This document shows, piece by piece, positions 31,813 to 43,100 of a DNA stretch of 64,000 nucleotides (its first letter is position 1; every line of letters begins with the position of its first letter). Origin of the DNA: Cercophora sp. LCS_1 (lineage: Eukaryota; Ascomycota; Sordariomycetes; Sordariales; Lasiosphaeriaceae). The notes under the pieces are model-generated. The model made no database searches, was not told the DNA's origin, and saw nothing but the letters and a program-made list of their open reading frames with translations. Position numbers and translations under genes: made by a program. Where the stretch lies: positions 62,001 to 126,000 of the forward strand of contig JAPZLL010000030.1 of the NCBI GenBank assembly GCA_036250225.1, given 5' to 3'.

Positions 31813-33665
31813 ATGTCCAGCTACTCGGATCGCTATAGCGACGACGAGTCCATCGACGTCCATGTTAGGCGTGTGATGCAACGGGACCGCTCGCCGGCCC
31901 GGCGGGGACCCCCTCCGGCGCCTTCGCCCCATTTCATCCAAACCGTGACTCCGGTCCGGCCGCCGGATCGGGTTCCTTACTACCTCCAGCCCACCGAGCA
32001 GCGCACCATTGTCACGCACCACACCAGTCGATCTCGCTCGCGCGAGCGCCGCTCCAGCCCGCCGAGCCAGGCCCCCGCGCAAGTTGCGCCGGTTGTCATC
32101 CACAACAAGATTGTCAACGACATCTCGGATGATGACTCGGATTACTCATCGTCGTCCTCCCACCACCGCCGTCGCCACCATCGCTCCCACAGCCGTCACA
32201 GTCGGAACTCGTCTACCGACAGTATTGATGACCGGCGTCAGAGATGGGAGCTGGAAGAGGCCCGCAAGGAACTCGAGGCCCTTCGGATCCGCAACCAGCG
32301 GAGGGACGATGAGACTAGGCTTGAGGAGCGCTATGAGAGCACCTCCAAGCTGAAGCAGGCCCAGGCTGAGCTGGAGCGTATTGAGCGGCGCAAAGAGGAG
32401 TTGCGCCTCGAAAAGCGGTACAAGGACCAGGCCGAGCGTCTCCACGAGAAGGAAGAGCTCGACCGCATCCGCCGCAAGGAGGAAGAAATGCAACTCGAGA
32501 GGCGCTACAGGGATGAGGCCGACCGCTACCGGACCAAGGAAGAACTGGACCGCATCCGCGAAAAGGAAAAGGAGATGCAGCTTGAGAAGCGGTACAAAGA
32601 CGAGGCTGACCGCTACCGCACCAAGGAAGAGCTTGACCGTATCCGCCAGGGTGAGAAGGAGCGTGACGCCGAAGAGCGCATCCGCCGCAAGATTGAAGCA
32701 GAGAAGTACGAGGCGGAGAAACGCAAGGCTCAAGAAGAGGGCAAGTTTGAGGAGTACAAGCGTAAGAACGAGTTGGAGAACAGGCTGAAGCAGGAAGACA
32801 AGAGGGAACAGGAGGAGAGAATTAAGCGCCAGCTTAGACTAGTTCAGTTGGAGGAGGACGAAAAGGCCGAGTCCGAGAAGAGACGGATGCTTGAGTACCA
32901 CGAAAAGGTGGAGGCTGAGAGGCGCAAGGAGCAAGACAAGAAGAAATCCGAGGAGGAACGTATCCGGCGCAAGGTGGAGCTCGAGCGGCTCGAAAAGGAG
33001 AGAAAGGAACAAGAAGAAGCCGAGCAGCGCAAGAAGGACGAAGAGGCCGCCATCGCCAGGTGGAAGGCTAAGGAAGCTGAGGAGAAGGAGAAGGAGCGTC
33101 TTGCCAAGGAGAAGGCCGACAAGGAGTACCAGGAGCGCCTCAGGGCTGATCTCGCGAGGTCTGGACTCAGCGAGAAGGAGATTGAGGCCGTGCTCGAGAA
33201 GAAGCGCATCAAGGAGGAGAAGAAGCCTATCAAGCCGCCTGTCCAGGAAACCGAGCCACAGAGGCCGACGTACACGCGCATGGCGCTGCGACATTTGGAC
33301 ATTGAGACGCTCCTCTTTTACAAGATTGACTTTATCTATGACGACGTAAGCCCCTCCCTCCCCCTCCCCCTCCGTCACTGCTTGCTAACACGAACTCGTA
33401 GGACCCGAACTACGTCCTCATCAAGCGTTGGGTGCCCGAGTGGGAGCAGCAGATGCTCTGGGAACACACCAAGAAGATCCGCGTCATCTCGAAGCGCGAG
33501 GAGAAGGTAGTGCTCGAGATCAAGGACAAGAAGCACCACCACCACGGCCACTGGGACGACGACGCCAACTTCGAATGGGTCCGCAAGAAGGAGCGCTCTC
33601 ACAGTCGCAGGAGAAGCAAGTCGCCCAGTCTGCTCATGTACCTCGCCGGCGCTCGTCCCGCGTAA
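31813..33665 (+). CDS. Coiled-coil protein with tandem 29-residue repeats (unknown function)
   Basis: Two exons (31813-33345, 33402-33665) encode 598 residues. ATG 31813 starts MSSYSDRYSDDESIDV. Residues 1-135 are Arg/Ser/Pro-rich and disordered. About 140-475 is one long charged coiled coil dominated by E, K and R, containing three near-identical tandem units at 32386-32643 (core RYxDxAxRxxxKEELDRI). The C-terminus is folded: a segment MALRHLDIETLLFYKIDF followed across the intron by DPNYVLIKRWVPEWEQQMLWEHTKKIR, then a basic tail. This C-terminal part looks conserved and family-specific, but I do not recognise a named orthologue. A cytoskeletal or nuclear scaffold is possible; that is a guess. 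Confidence 0.88.
32386..32643 (+). repeat. Three tandem in-frame repeats of 28-29 codons
   Basis: Units at 32386-32469 (28 codons), 32470-32556 and 32557-32643 (29 codons each). Units 2 and 3 share ADRYRTKEELDRI exactly, at slightly different codons. They look like internal duplications of the coiled coil rather than random low complexity. Confidence 0.8.
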
Positions 33666-34381
33666 CGGAGGTTTGTGGCCAGTCTATGATGTCTCGGCAA
33701 CTTCTCTTGTTCATGAATCTTATGGATGCGGTTTAGATTGGTTCGGGGTGCATGGATACCCAAAGATGTCTGTGACATTGCGTTCGCAGATATCGTTTTA
33801 GTCTACGTTTTAGTCTACGTTTTTGGATGCTGATTTGGATGCTGATTTGGATGTTTATTTGGATGGACATGTTTGGGACCTCTTCCGCTCCTTTTCTTTA
33901 GCCTCTTTATATGGTTGATCATCGTTTCTCTCCTGCAGAATACATGTTTGTCGAGTTATTGTGACAAGCGAGTTTGGCTCTGATCTCAATGCTGTCAAAA
34001 GTTCATAGTCTATTATGGGCTTGGGACACACCTACTTTTTCTACGTTGCGTTACGTCCAGGGGGCATGGGATTGGTGAAAAGAACGAGGGGGTTGATGAC
34101 GAAACGGGAAGCATGAGAGCGTCAAGACCTTTTTTTTTGTTCCCTGTTCTAGTAGCGTTTTCATGAGTTGAGATAGGTATCTAATCCGATTTCATAACCT
34201 TCTCCAAACGCCCACCGCCCTTGAAAACTCCAGCTCACGAAAAAATCATCGCCTGAGTGGACTCGCTATTCCTTCCCCTCTTGGGGCAGGACATGAGATA
34301 TCTCCCTCCCTCTCGCATCATACAACACAACCATCGACCATGCGTCGGACTGCCCTCCCATAACAAGACACACGTTATTCA
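33666..34381. other. Convergent intergenic region with short tandem repeats
   Basis: About 715 bp between the coiled-coil gene and hem25. Apart from the 12-bp repeat array near its left end and a T run at about 34131-34139 nothing is recognised. Confidence 0.5.
33794..33866. repeat. Two adjacent 12-bp tandem repeat blocks
   Basis: First block: CGTTTTAGTCTA twice (33794-33817). Second block: TTTGGATGCTGA twice (33822-33845), then a diverged TTTGGATGTTTA and a partial TTTGGATGG. Two different units with the same 12-bp period lie side by side, in the 3' region of the coiled-coil gene. Confidence 0.8.
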
Positions 34382-35414
34382 TCACAAGCTCCCCCTCACC
34401 CTCCCACCACCCCATGTGACCTCGGCCCGGCGAATCAACTCCTCATACACAGTCCACGCCAACGCAGAACTCAGCGCCTTGCGACTCATGCGCAGCGCCA
34501 ATCCGTCCCACAGCGCCCGGAACCCTTCCTCGCCCACCATGCGTCGCGCCGCGTGCACCATGTTGCGGTATCCATCCGGCTGCAGCTGGATGCGCGTCTT
34601 GACGGCATCAAACGGGTTGGAAATGACACTGCACACCACGCCCGAGAACACGCCCGAGGCAAAGTTGATGCCCGCCGCCGTCGACACACCCATCCTTGTC
34701 ACCTTTGTTTCGGAAGAAGCGTTCGACAGCGCGCTCAGCCGCCTCTTGCTCTGCTCGTAAAACAAGACATACAACCCAGCATACGGTGCATCCCGTATGG
34801 CCGTCGCGCCGAACCCCACAAAAAACCCACGCAACCCTTCACGGGCTGTGATATCGCGCGCGGCGGACCCGAGGGACGAGTAGTTGTACAGGCTGGATTC
34901 GTAGCGGACTTTGAGAACCGTCAGGGGCATGAGGATGAAGCCCGCAAAAGAGCGGGCGACGGCGCCGGCGAGGAGGTTGCCCGTGTTGGAGAGCTTGGGG
35001 AGGGAGGAGGAGTGCGGGTCCGTGGACGTCACGACTGCGAGGAGCGGTATGCGCGCGGCATTCTGGCGGATGGCGTTGAGGCTCGTAAAGTAGATGGCCG
35101 AGCCGAAGCCGGTGCGCAAGGCGGAGGGCACCGAGCCCCGCCAGAGGGCTGGGACGAGGTGCGGCGCGGCGCGGATCTCGGCTATCGCGGCGCTGAGGGA
35201 GTGCGAGCCGGATTGCTGGACGCGGGTCTTGAGGAGGTCGATGGGTTGGAGGAGGATGGCCGAGAGCACGCCGGAGCCGAGGCCGGCGACGAAGTGGAAG
35301 GCTGCTCGGCGAGAGAACTTGTTAGCCGAGACATTGCACAGCGACTGCTGCTGTTGCTTTCACCGGAGGGGACGTACTCGACTTCGGAGGCGCCTTGCGG
35401 GAGCCATCGGACAT
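34382..35414 (-). CDS. hem25: Mitochondrial glycine carrier Hem25 (SLC25A38 family)
   Basis: Two exons (35414-35378, 35301-34382) give 318 residues. Exon 1 encodes only [12 protein letters not shown] plus one base; joining restores [30 protein letters not shown], the typical SLC25A38 N-terminus. The three carrier signatures are [16 protein letters not shown] and PFDAVKTR, each with the following basic helix, and six TM segments fit. The family brings glycine into the matrix for 5-aminolevulinate synthase, the first step of heme synthesis. The upstream in-frame extension starts from TTG, so ATG 35414 is preferred. Identification is by the [12 protein letters not shown] start, the LW(R/D)G repeats and overall length. 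Confidence 0.92.
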
Positions 35415-35881
35415 TTCGGCGGTGACTGGGCTTGTGTTTTGGAGCCGCTGGGGGTGGGTTGTCTCGGGAATCTCGTTCGGGGCGGGTGTGTGTTCAAGGT
35501 TGGCTTTCGCTGCAGAACAAGGATCTGCCCATGACAAGAGTTCCAGCCTTGTGTAAAAATAAATTAATGGCCTATATACAGCTCCCCATTTTGTTACCAG
35601 GGCTCAGGAAGGGAAGCAGCTGGTTCAAGGGGGTGTTTTTCGCGGCGCCTAAGCTGGGAACTTCGGATGCAATTCACCAAAGAACCTGATGACGGCATTG
35701 GACCTTCGTCCGTTTTTTTAGCGGGGTGGAGCCCTGCCCGGTTCGTGCCGAACAGTCGGGTCAGTTCTCTCAGGGTTAGGGCTAATACGAGCCCTGGTTG
35801 TCGATGGGGAGAATCAGACGATGAGAAGGGCAATGTGAAGTGTCAAATAGGAGGATGGTAGCCCTGGCTTATTATTCTCAT
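35415..35881. other. hem25 promoter region
   Basis: About 470 bp between the cog8 stop and the hem25 start on the same strand. No distinct element is identified. Confidence 0.45.
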
Positions 35882-37189
35882 CTATCCCTTTTTTTGGTCT
35901 CCAACAATTGACTCGAGCCGTCCAGCCAGTGCTCGGTGGCGCTTGACAACCTCCACCCACTCCTCCTCAGCTTCACTCCCAACATCTAGTGTTGCTAGGA
36001 ACAACCCAAAATCACCCCCGAGACGTCCCAAGCTTCCTGCGCAGTATAATACTTGTGTCAACAAGCTATCTCGTGATGCTTGGTCCTTCACCGTCGGTAG
36101 GTACAGCCGAAGGGTCTCCAATAGCATCTCCACCAGATACAACGGGAAGGTTGCGAGCGCTGGCGGTATGGGCTCCAGTGGATCCTCGTTCTCCGGGATT
36201 GCCCCTCCTTCACCCGGTCCTGTGGCTGGGAAGATGCTCCTGAACATGGACACTATGGCAAAACTCTGTTCGCGGAATATTTCAATGTACCGCTTCAGGT
36301 AGCGCTCCGTTTGTTGGCCGCCGGACCATGCGTTTCCACTGCCAATGGCCTTTTGCCGTGCCTTCTCCTGGTCCGCAAGGTCCCGAAGCGGCTCGAGAGC
36401 GTCGAGCATCGTCATCAACGTGGCCAGCCGACAGACTAGGAAGAGAGCGCCGAGCACCCGCTCCTGCGAATCGTGTCCTTTGTTGTGAATACCACCGCCG
36501 GCCGATTCCAGGTCGGGAAGCACGCGACGCAGCCAGCTGATGGTTCGGAGAGATGCGGCTAGCTTGAGGCTTGGTGATTTGAGGGAAAGTATCAGATTGG
36601 CTGCCATGATTCGCATCGCTTCATCCGACTGGGTGGATATAGATGTCACCAATGGTGACTTGGGGTAGAGAGAATGCAGCCGGCGGATATGCCCATTCAG
36701 ATCCAGCGCTGACGAGTAGTTCACCGGAGCGGTCGAAATGGCGGTAGAGAGCAGGGTCGGTAGCTCCAAAACATCAACAAGCCTTTCTACATTCCTTGAG
36801 AGAAGAAGTGCCTTTTTTCGCCGGGCGAGCACCTCGTTTTCACTGCTCTTGTTGAACGTGGTAGAGAAACGGACGGCTTCAGTGTCCAGCTTGGGGATCG
36901 AGTTCCGGAGCTCTGCTGTGCTGGCCGCCAAGGCTGGTAATGTTGAGCTCAGGGTGGCATGGTGTGTTGCCGAGTCGATAATCTGTTTGTGTGATTTTTT
37001 GGAAAGTGACTGAAGTGAGAGAAGCAGGCCATGTGAAGACTGCGACAGCGCTTGCGGCTCGGCGGTTCCCAGTGATGCTAAGGGCCGGGAGGATAGGGAA
37101 GTGAGATATTCCAATGACACCTGGTCAGACCCTGTCTTGGATGACGCCTGCTCTGACTGAGCAAGAAGGTCGTAGAGAATGTCAGCCAT
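35882..37189 (-). CDS. cog8: Conserved oligomeric Golgi complex subunit 8
   Basis: Single exon, 435 residues, ATG 37189. The Dor1/Cog8 family order is visible: an N-terminal helical LEYLTSLSSRPLASLG segment, a central coiled part (DTEAVRFSTTFNKSSENEVL...RKKALLLSRNVERLVDVLELPTL), then LNGHIRRLHSLYPKSPLV and AMRIMAANLILSLKSPSLKLAASLRTISWLRRVLP. The C-terminus contains FREQSFAIVSMFRSIFP. Cog8 belongs to lobe B of the COG tether, which holds vesicles for retrograde traffic within the Golgi. Length is shorter than in animals, normal for fungi. Confidence 0.9.
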   Translation of the reverse strand: MADILYDLLAQSEQASSKTGSDQVSLEYLTSLSSRPLASLGTAEPQALSQSSHGLLLSLQSLSKKSHKQIIDSATHHATLSSTLPALAASTAELRNSIPKLDTEAVRFSTTFNKSSENEVLARRKKALLLSRNVERLVDVLELPTLLSTAISTAPVNYSSALDLNGHIRRLHSLYPKSPLVTSISTQSDEAMRIMAANLILSLKSPSLKLAASLRTISWLRRVLPDLESAGGGIHNKGHDSQERVLGALFLVCRLATLMTMLDALEPLRDLADQEKARQKAIGSGNAWSGGQQTERYLKRYIEIFREQSFAIVSMFRSIFPATGPGEGGAIPENEDPLEPIPPALATFPLYLVEMLLETLRLYLPTVKDQASRDSLLTQVLYCAGSLGRLGGDFGLFLATLDVGSEAEEEWVEVVKRHRALAGRLESIVGDQKKG

Positions 37190-37926
37190 GGTGAAGTGGC
37201 TCCTGTGTCGCCCTCATTCCTCGTCGAGTGGGTGAGGTGGGTCGGGCTGTTCGCGGCGGTGACGAACCCGCTGCAATCAATGGAAACGTCGAAAATACAG
37301 GTTGACGACAGCCTGGTCCAAATGAGTTTGGGCGTTCAGCGAAAAAATTTGTGTGTTTGAGAACCGTGGTCGAAAGCTTTAAGGCTGCACTACGGCGTTG
37401 CAGACGTTCGGGGTTGTGATCAATTGAGCGAGGCCGGTCTGTTGTCACACTGTGTTGTCCGGAAAGTGCAACCGGACCAAACGGGCCCAATCTGGAACCT
37501 CACAAGCCGTACAAGAAAGGCCACATACATAATTTGCCAATACAGCAGCATCAAATGGTTTCAAGGCATAGTATGTTTTTCCATGGGTATAAGAAAATTT
37601 CCTCAATAAAACCAATCACATTCAAAGGAATGTAGATTAGTTTGAATGCCTCCAGGACTATTTCTAGAGCTGTTTTTTTTTTTTTTTTTTTGACAATGAA
37701 GTCCCCTTCTCAATGTTTCGAGGATGTAATTTTTTTTTGTAAAATGCATCCTTGGCAGTTGAACTTCCAGCGACCACCAAGAGAACCCCGCTACAGCGCT
37801 ATTATCTACCAGGGCTTTTGCAGCATAACTCTGTTAGTGCACAAACGTAACCACAGACGCCGCTCAAGGCAGAGGTCGAACTCCATTTTCGTTTTACATC
37901 AAATTCTCTTGCTACAACGGCTCCCC
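37190..37926. other. Intergenic region with a long T tract
   Basis: About 740 bp, including the cog8 promoter and the 3' region of the next minus-strand gene. A T run of about 20 lies at 37672-37691 and another of 8-9 near 37729-37738. No gene is seen. Confidence 0.5.
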
Positions 37927-39594
37927 TCATTCGCTTGCTTCTGCGAGAATATAGTTCTCGCGTTCACCGCGAATCAATAATTCCCTCCGACCTCGCGGTC
38001 CTATCCTTTCCACTCTCGGCTCAAACGTTATTCGTTTTGTCATCGGACTCGATGTCGTCGAGATCGGACCTTCCGTTTCTACGTCGGAGACATCTCGAAC
38101 GTCTTCATATCCTTGACCCGCAGCTCCCTCCTTGATGCACTTTTCTGGTCTCTCCTCCCCGGCGATGACAGTCCCTCTCGTAGGGTACAATCCAAGGGGA
38201 AATCCGATAGCTTCCGCGACAACAGTCACACACAACAGACCAGTGTTGGTGAGCCACGAGAGTAGCAACAGCCATCCAAAGAGCTGTTCGGCTACCGCTT
38301 TATCTTTTTGCTCGTTATCTTTGCCTTTCCTCTCTTCGGCCTTCACTTTGGACTCTTCCTCCGTCTTCTTTGGTCTTGTTCTCGAGGCGGAGCTTCGACC
38401 ACTGACACTCTCCGCCCCGTTGTCCACCAAAGTCACTGCGTTAGACCACCGAGACTCCGACCGTTGGTAGATACGGTCTACTCGGTCGGCAACAGGCACT
38501 TCAAACCCTGCTGCCAGGCTCATATTCTCCCATGTCGGCTCTGGAGGACGCGGCTGGTGAGCTCCCATACTAAGGAGACCTTGCGGTGGGCTGTGTGAAG
38601 GAATTTCGCCTCCAGCCCATATCCCATCACCGACTTCCTCAATGAAGATTCCCGGGCCCACATCTTCATGCCGATGAGATAGATCGGGCAACTGTACCGG
38701 TGCCGTTTGGCCGAAACCAGCAGACATGGCGTCCGGAACTTCCAAGGATACATTCGCCAAGTTTTCGTCCTCCATCGCGAAGGAGAGGCCCTCTGCTATC
38801 TCGTCTAGCCTCTTTGGGTGCAGGTAGCCGTTTCGCCATTCGATCACGGTCGTTACCGTCTCCTCCGGACTAAGGCCTCTCCCAAATTTCAGCTTGCTTT
38901 TTAAACGCTTGGATCGACTGGCTAGTTTTCCGGTGATCTTGACGTTCATACTGAATCTCTTCTTGTTATGTTCGATAGCAAAGGCCGTATGGATGACGTT
39001 GCTGTGCATGGGTTGGTCCTCCAGGGAGCTCTCTTCCAGTTCCCATCGGAGCTGGTTATACCAGATGTTTCCGGCACTCGACCCAATATGGCCCGCAAAT
39101 TTCCACCGACTGGCCGTATGCTTCATCTTCTCGGTGTCAATCCCAAGACCGCCAGCGCCATGTCCGAGAAACTGAAAAGTCGGTGTGAAATTCTTGATTT
39201 GTCGTGTCCTCATCACCCTCTCGAGGCCGCTCAAGTTCTTCGGTCCATAATTGTCTGTGAACTTGACAGGACACGCTGACGAATCTCGCCCAGGGCCTCC
39301 TTCTTCTGAGCTGTCCTCCTCGAGCGTCACCAGGACAGTCGCGGAACGAAGCCTGCAGTCCACGGGCTGATGAAAGTCCAGATCGAGATATATGATCCCT
39401 GCCGGGTGTCGATTAGGGCCGAGGACACCCCATTGCGACTTGGTAAACTTGAACTTGCAATCGATTTCGACCTTGCCAATCTTTCCGTGGCCAGCCTGCA
39501 TGTGCGACGAGGCTACGTGATCAAATCGCTGGAAGTCACATCGCCCAGATTTTCGTGGCACCTTCATCATCAAGACAGGGCGAGTGCTCTCCAT
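37927..39594 (-). CDS. Conserved filamentous-fungal protein with a C-terminal membrane segment (unknown)
   Basis: Single exon, 555 residues from ATG 39594 (MESTRPVLMMKVPRKSG); the longer open frame upstream has a basic, Cys-containing extension of doubtful reality. The N-terminal 280 residues look like a beta-rich domain (YLDLDFHQPVDCRLRSATVLVTLEED and further alternating segments) in which FTPTFQFLG and a WKFAGH...WYNQLRWELEE block stand out, somewhat arrestin-like in feel but not assignable. A disordered region follows, then a hydrophobic hairpin (FGWLLLLSWLTNTGLLCVTV and on) near residues 450-485 and a polar tail. Probably a membrane-anchored protein with a large cytosolic domain. It is divergent from the gene at 40169. 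Confidence 0.8.
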   Translation of the reverse strand: MESTRPVLMMKVPRKSGRCDFQRFDHVASSHMQAGHGKIGKVEIDCKFKFTKSQWGVLGPNRHPAGIIYLDLDFHQPVDCRLRSATVLVTLEEDSSEEGGPGRDSSACPVKFTDNYGPKNLSGLERVMRTRQIKNFTPTFQFLGHGAGGLGIDTEKMKHTASRWKFAGHIGSSAGNIWYNQLRWELEESSLEDQPMHSNVIHTAFAIEHNKKRFSMNVKITGKLASRSKRLKSKLKFGRGLSPEETVTTVIEWRNGYLHPKRLDEIAEGLSFAMEDENLANVSLEVPDAMSAGFGQTAPVQLPDLSHRHEDVGPGIFIEEVGDGIWAGGEIPSHSPPQGLLSMGAHQPRPPEPTWENMSLAAGFEVPVADRVDRIYQRSESRWSNAVTLVDNGAESVSGRSSASRTRPKKTEEESKVKAEERKGKDNEQKDKAVAEQLFGWLLLLSWLTNTGLLCVTVVAEAIGFPLGLYPTRGTVIAGEERPEKCIKEGAAGQGYEDVRDVSDVETEGPISTTSSPMTKRITFEPRVERIGPRGRRELLIRGERENYILAEASE

Positions 39595-40168
39595 GGTGGC
39601 GATTGAGGAAAAGGGGAGGAGAGGAGAGCAGAGTCGGCGATTAGTACGGTTGTGTCTCAGGCTGATCTGTGATTCAAAGCTCAATCCAGAGGCAGAGGTC
39701 GCATTTGGTCTTTTTATTCCAGCCTTCCCCGCGAGGGCTCCCACAGCTCCGTCCCACCATTTCACCTCCCGGACCGGGAACCTGACACAGGAAAGTCCTT
39801 TGCGACCGACATGCAGGCCGCACCCGATTTGTCGCTTGATTTGCTGCAAAATCCAGCCGCTACAACACAACTATTCCTATCATGTCGTAATGCAGGCTGG
39901 TGGGATGCTGCGCCCCCTCCCAGCAATCCTCGACAAGGCTGTGGGAACCCCTCAGTCTCAGTTGCCGCGATAGGCCGAGCCGCCGAGCCCGGTCAGGCTG
40001 GCGACCGCCTCCCATCCACGCGCTAAACTCACGATGACTGAAGAGAGTGGAGGCTTCCTCGCGGTGGTATATTCGCCCATTCTTCTGTTCTTGGACTCTT
40101 TGCGACCGGCAAACACGATTGGCCTCTCTTGTTCTCCCTAAACTCACGATCCAAGAGAATCTCAAGCA
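39595..40168. promoter_or_regulatory. Divergent promoter region between two conserved unknown genes
   Basis: 574 bp. A 13-bp direct repeat (CTAAACTCACGAT) occurs at 40023-40035 and 40138-40150, the second copy only 18 bp before the right-hand ATG. No other motif is claimed. Confidence 0.45.
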
Positions 40169-43100
40169 ATGGATGCTCTCAAAAAGCGGCTAGACTCCTC
40201 GCGGTTCGACAGCGACATACGGGACAATGCCACTCAAGCTTCATCTCTCCATCGGAGCTCAACATACTCTGGGACCACGGTATTCGGTGGTGGAAGCTCC
40301 TCAAGGACAACGCCCCGTCCCAAAAGCACCGATACACTAGGCTCACTCGCAAGGCCGTATTCGCCGCAATTTGACGACGATGATGAATGGACCAGCAAGT
40401 TCGGAACCTCCGACACCGTTCCTCCCCACAAAGCCCTGGTTCATCGTCGGCCAACACAACCGCCCAAAAGGATCCCACCACTATATCCTCGCCCACAGCT
40501 CGAGTTAGGAGATACAACCGAGGCTTCTGCGGTTGGAGGTGTTAACCCCCGTCTCGGCGCCCCTCAAAGCAGTCAGCCCCAGCCCTCGGCCACTTCGTCA
40601 GTGCCAGTCAAATTGATCAGTACAACGGTTCACGAGCGACCGAAAGTGGCCCGAAAGGGAAAAAAGAGTACCGGAGCAGACTCGAGAGGCTCAACCCGAC
40701 AAGCGAGGGGGGAAGATGAGCTGCGCAGGCAGTCAACAAGATCCGGGGGCCCGGAAGAGAGGAGCACCAAGGCTATCGACATTGTGACCGATCCCTCCAT
40801 GGCGGCGAAAGACATCGTCGTGCGTCTCCAGTTGCCCATAGAGGAGGATTATGACGACGAGTTAGAAGTCTTCTCTCACCTTTGGCGAGTAGGTCGCTTC
40901 AGAGACGCCGAAGACTATTTCCAAGTTCATCTCCAGGATCTCCGCCACATCCCATTTGTTTTACTTCAGCATGCAAACATGTTTTTGGCGTGTGGGAACT
41001 ACACCAAAACTTGCGACCTCGTCCGCCACGCCCAGCCTCTGCTGCCCAACAAAGGCCGCAGACGGGGAGATGGTCGACCGGACAAATTATCGATGAGCTT
41101 TGAGCTGCTGGAACTTCTCTCGCAGCCACAATCTTTGCAATATGCTCCAAGTACATTGGCAAAGGTTGTTGACTATATGCCGAGGAGCCTCCCGAGTGGT
41201 GAAACGATGAGTTCTACGGATGTAAGTCCCATTACTTGGAGCTATGTTTTTTCGCACGCCCCCTTTTCGTTTTCAACACACCGCTCTCATACATAACCCT
41301 GGCCCTTCTGGAAGTCACCAAAGCCAGTTATTACCACGTTTCGCCCTTTGTCCATTCCAAGAGGCATTGGTATTTGTCAACTAGCGTGCTCAAGGCTTCA
41401 AACACACGCTGAATAAAAAGAAAACCGCACCAAAATTTCGACAGCAGGCAGGCAGCGTGGTGGCAGCGGTGTTCCAAAAAAATGTGGAGGCATTGGTGGG
41501 CCAGGGTTGTGCATACCTACCTGGGTATGAGTACCTAGTGTATTGGAAACGACAATGGGGTGTGCAAAAAATAGAGCCCATTACTTGTCGACAATGTGAC
41601 ACGCATGACCTAACGAATTGCTGGACAGATTCAATTATTCACCTCCTGTCTCAATCTCGCAGCTATATATCGGGAGGCTTCTTTCCAACAAGTTAACCTC
41701 ATCCGCGAGCTGGCAGGACGATGCTGCAACTGGAAAGAACTTTACCAAGACCTCCTTGCGGCTCAGCGAATATGGGATTTCAGAGATCTTTTCTACACCA
41801 TGATTACGCTTTTCGGGTGGCAAGGTGTGGTGTCTTTGTTCTTCGACGTAGCCACGCCCGATGAGGCCCTGGACATCATCTTCCATGATTGGAGTAGCAA
41901 GGACTACGATGCATCACTCACTCTCGGCCTCCTAGATCTCTTCACTGGTCTCCTCCTCAGCAACCCCCAGGGCTACGAAGGGGAAGTAGATCCCCCGGCA
42001 GCCTTGCTCATCAGTCATGCCAAAACGCTTGCCCTCTCCATCCAGCAACACGACGCTCAGGGAATGAAGACGAGGCCTTTTATCCTTTACATACTGGCTA
42101 ATATTCTGGTTGAAGTGCACAAGGATACCAGGGAGCAGATTGTAGACAAAGATCTAACGGAAGGCTACACAGCGCATAGGACCTTCTCCTTCCCACCAAT
42201 CTTTGTGCCCACAAAACACCCTGAGGAACCAACACTTTGGAAAAAGTTTGTCTTGCCGTCGACGGATTTACAACGAAAAGCGGCAAACGTTGCGCTTCAA
42301 GCAGCCATTTTCACGGGAGACCTACGTCTCCAGGCACTTTCCCGACAAATCCTCATCCAGCAGGCCGAAATAGCCAGAGAAGCTCGACCTCTCATCGACG
42401 CCCTCAGCCACCTCCAGCTTGACGAACAGGGTGACAGATACGGGTATCTCAGCACATGTCTTTCTTTCAAATACCGGGCTTTGGCTGGGACTGGGGAAGA
42501 AGCGAGTCTTCTCGACGACTTCCAGAAACTTGACGACGCATCAGGAGGCTCATATGTGACTAGGGGGACCAACAGTACTCTTCTTTGGGCGAGGAGCATG
42601 ATTCAAGGATACATCGAGGCGGTGGCTTCGGCTGATGACGCGCCTTTGGACCCGACGAAGCGCTGCAAGGACGAACTTCAAGTCTACGGGACTCGTCTAG
42701 GGGAGCCAATCGTGCGTTTTCTCGACCAGAAATTCGGCATCGCAGTCCCACGGTCCCCTCGTGTTTCTTTCGACCACACTGAAGGACCAGAACCAACATC
42801 CACCGATTACGTAGCCGACGGAACACCCAAAGTTGAGACTCTAGAGACATCTAGCAGCTGGTCGGGATCGGCTGACACGGATGACAGCGGGAGCTGCTCC
42901 TCGGCTCTCGGTTACAATGACAGTGATCTTGACCCCGACGTAAGGCGGTGGTATGGTCTTGCAAGAGAATCCAGAGAACAGAGCTATGTTGCCAGAGATT
43001 CCGAGTTTTCAGGTGGTCCAAGACACGATGATCGGGACGATCTTTGGGAAAGTCTTGAGGAACGGCTCGAGCCTGATCAACGCCAGAAGCGCCAGAGACG

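Noticed and set aside
37672..37691. T20 tract considered as a Pol III terminator
   Set aside because: No A/B box or structured RNA before it on the matching strand.
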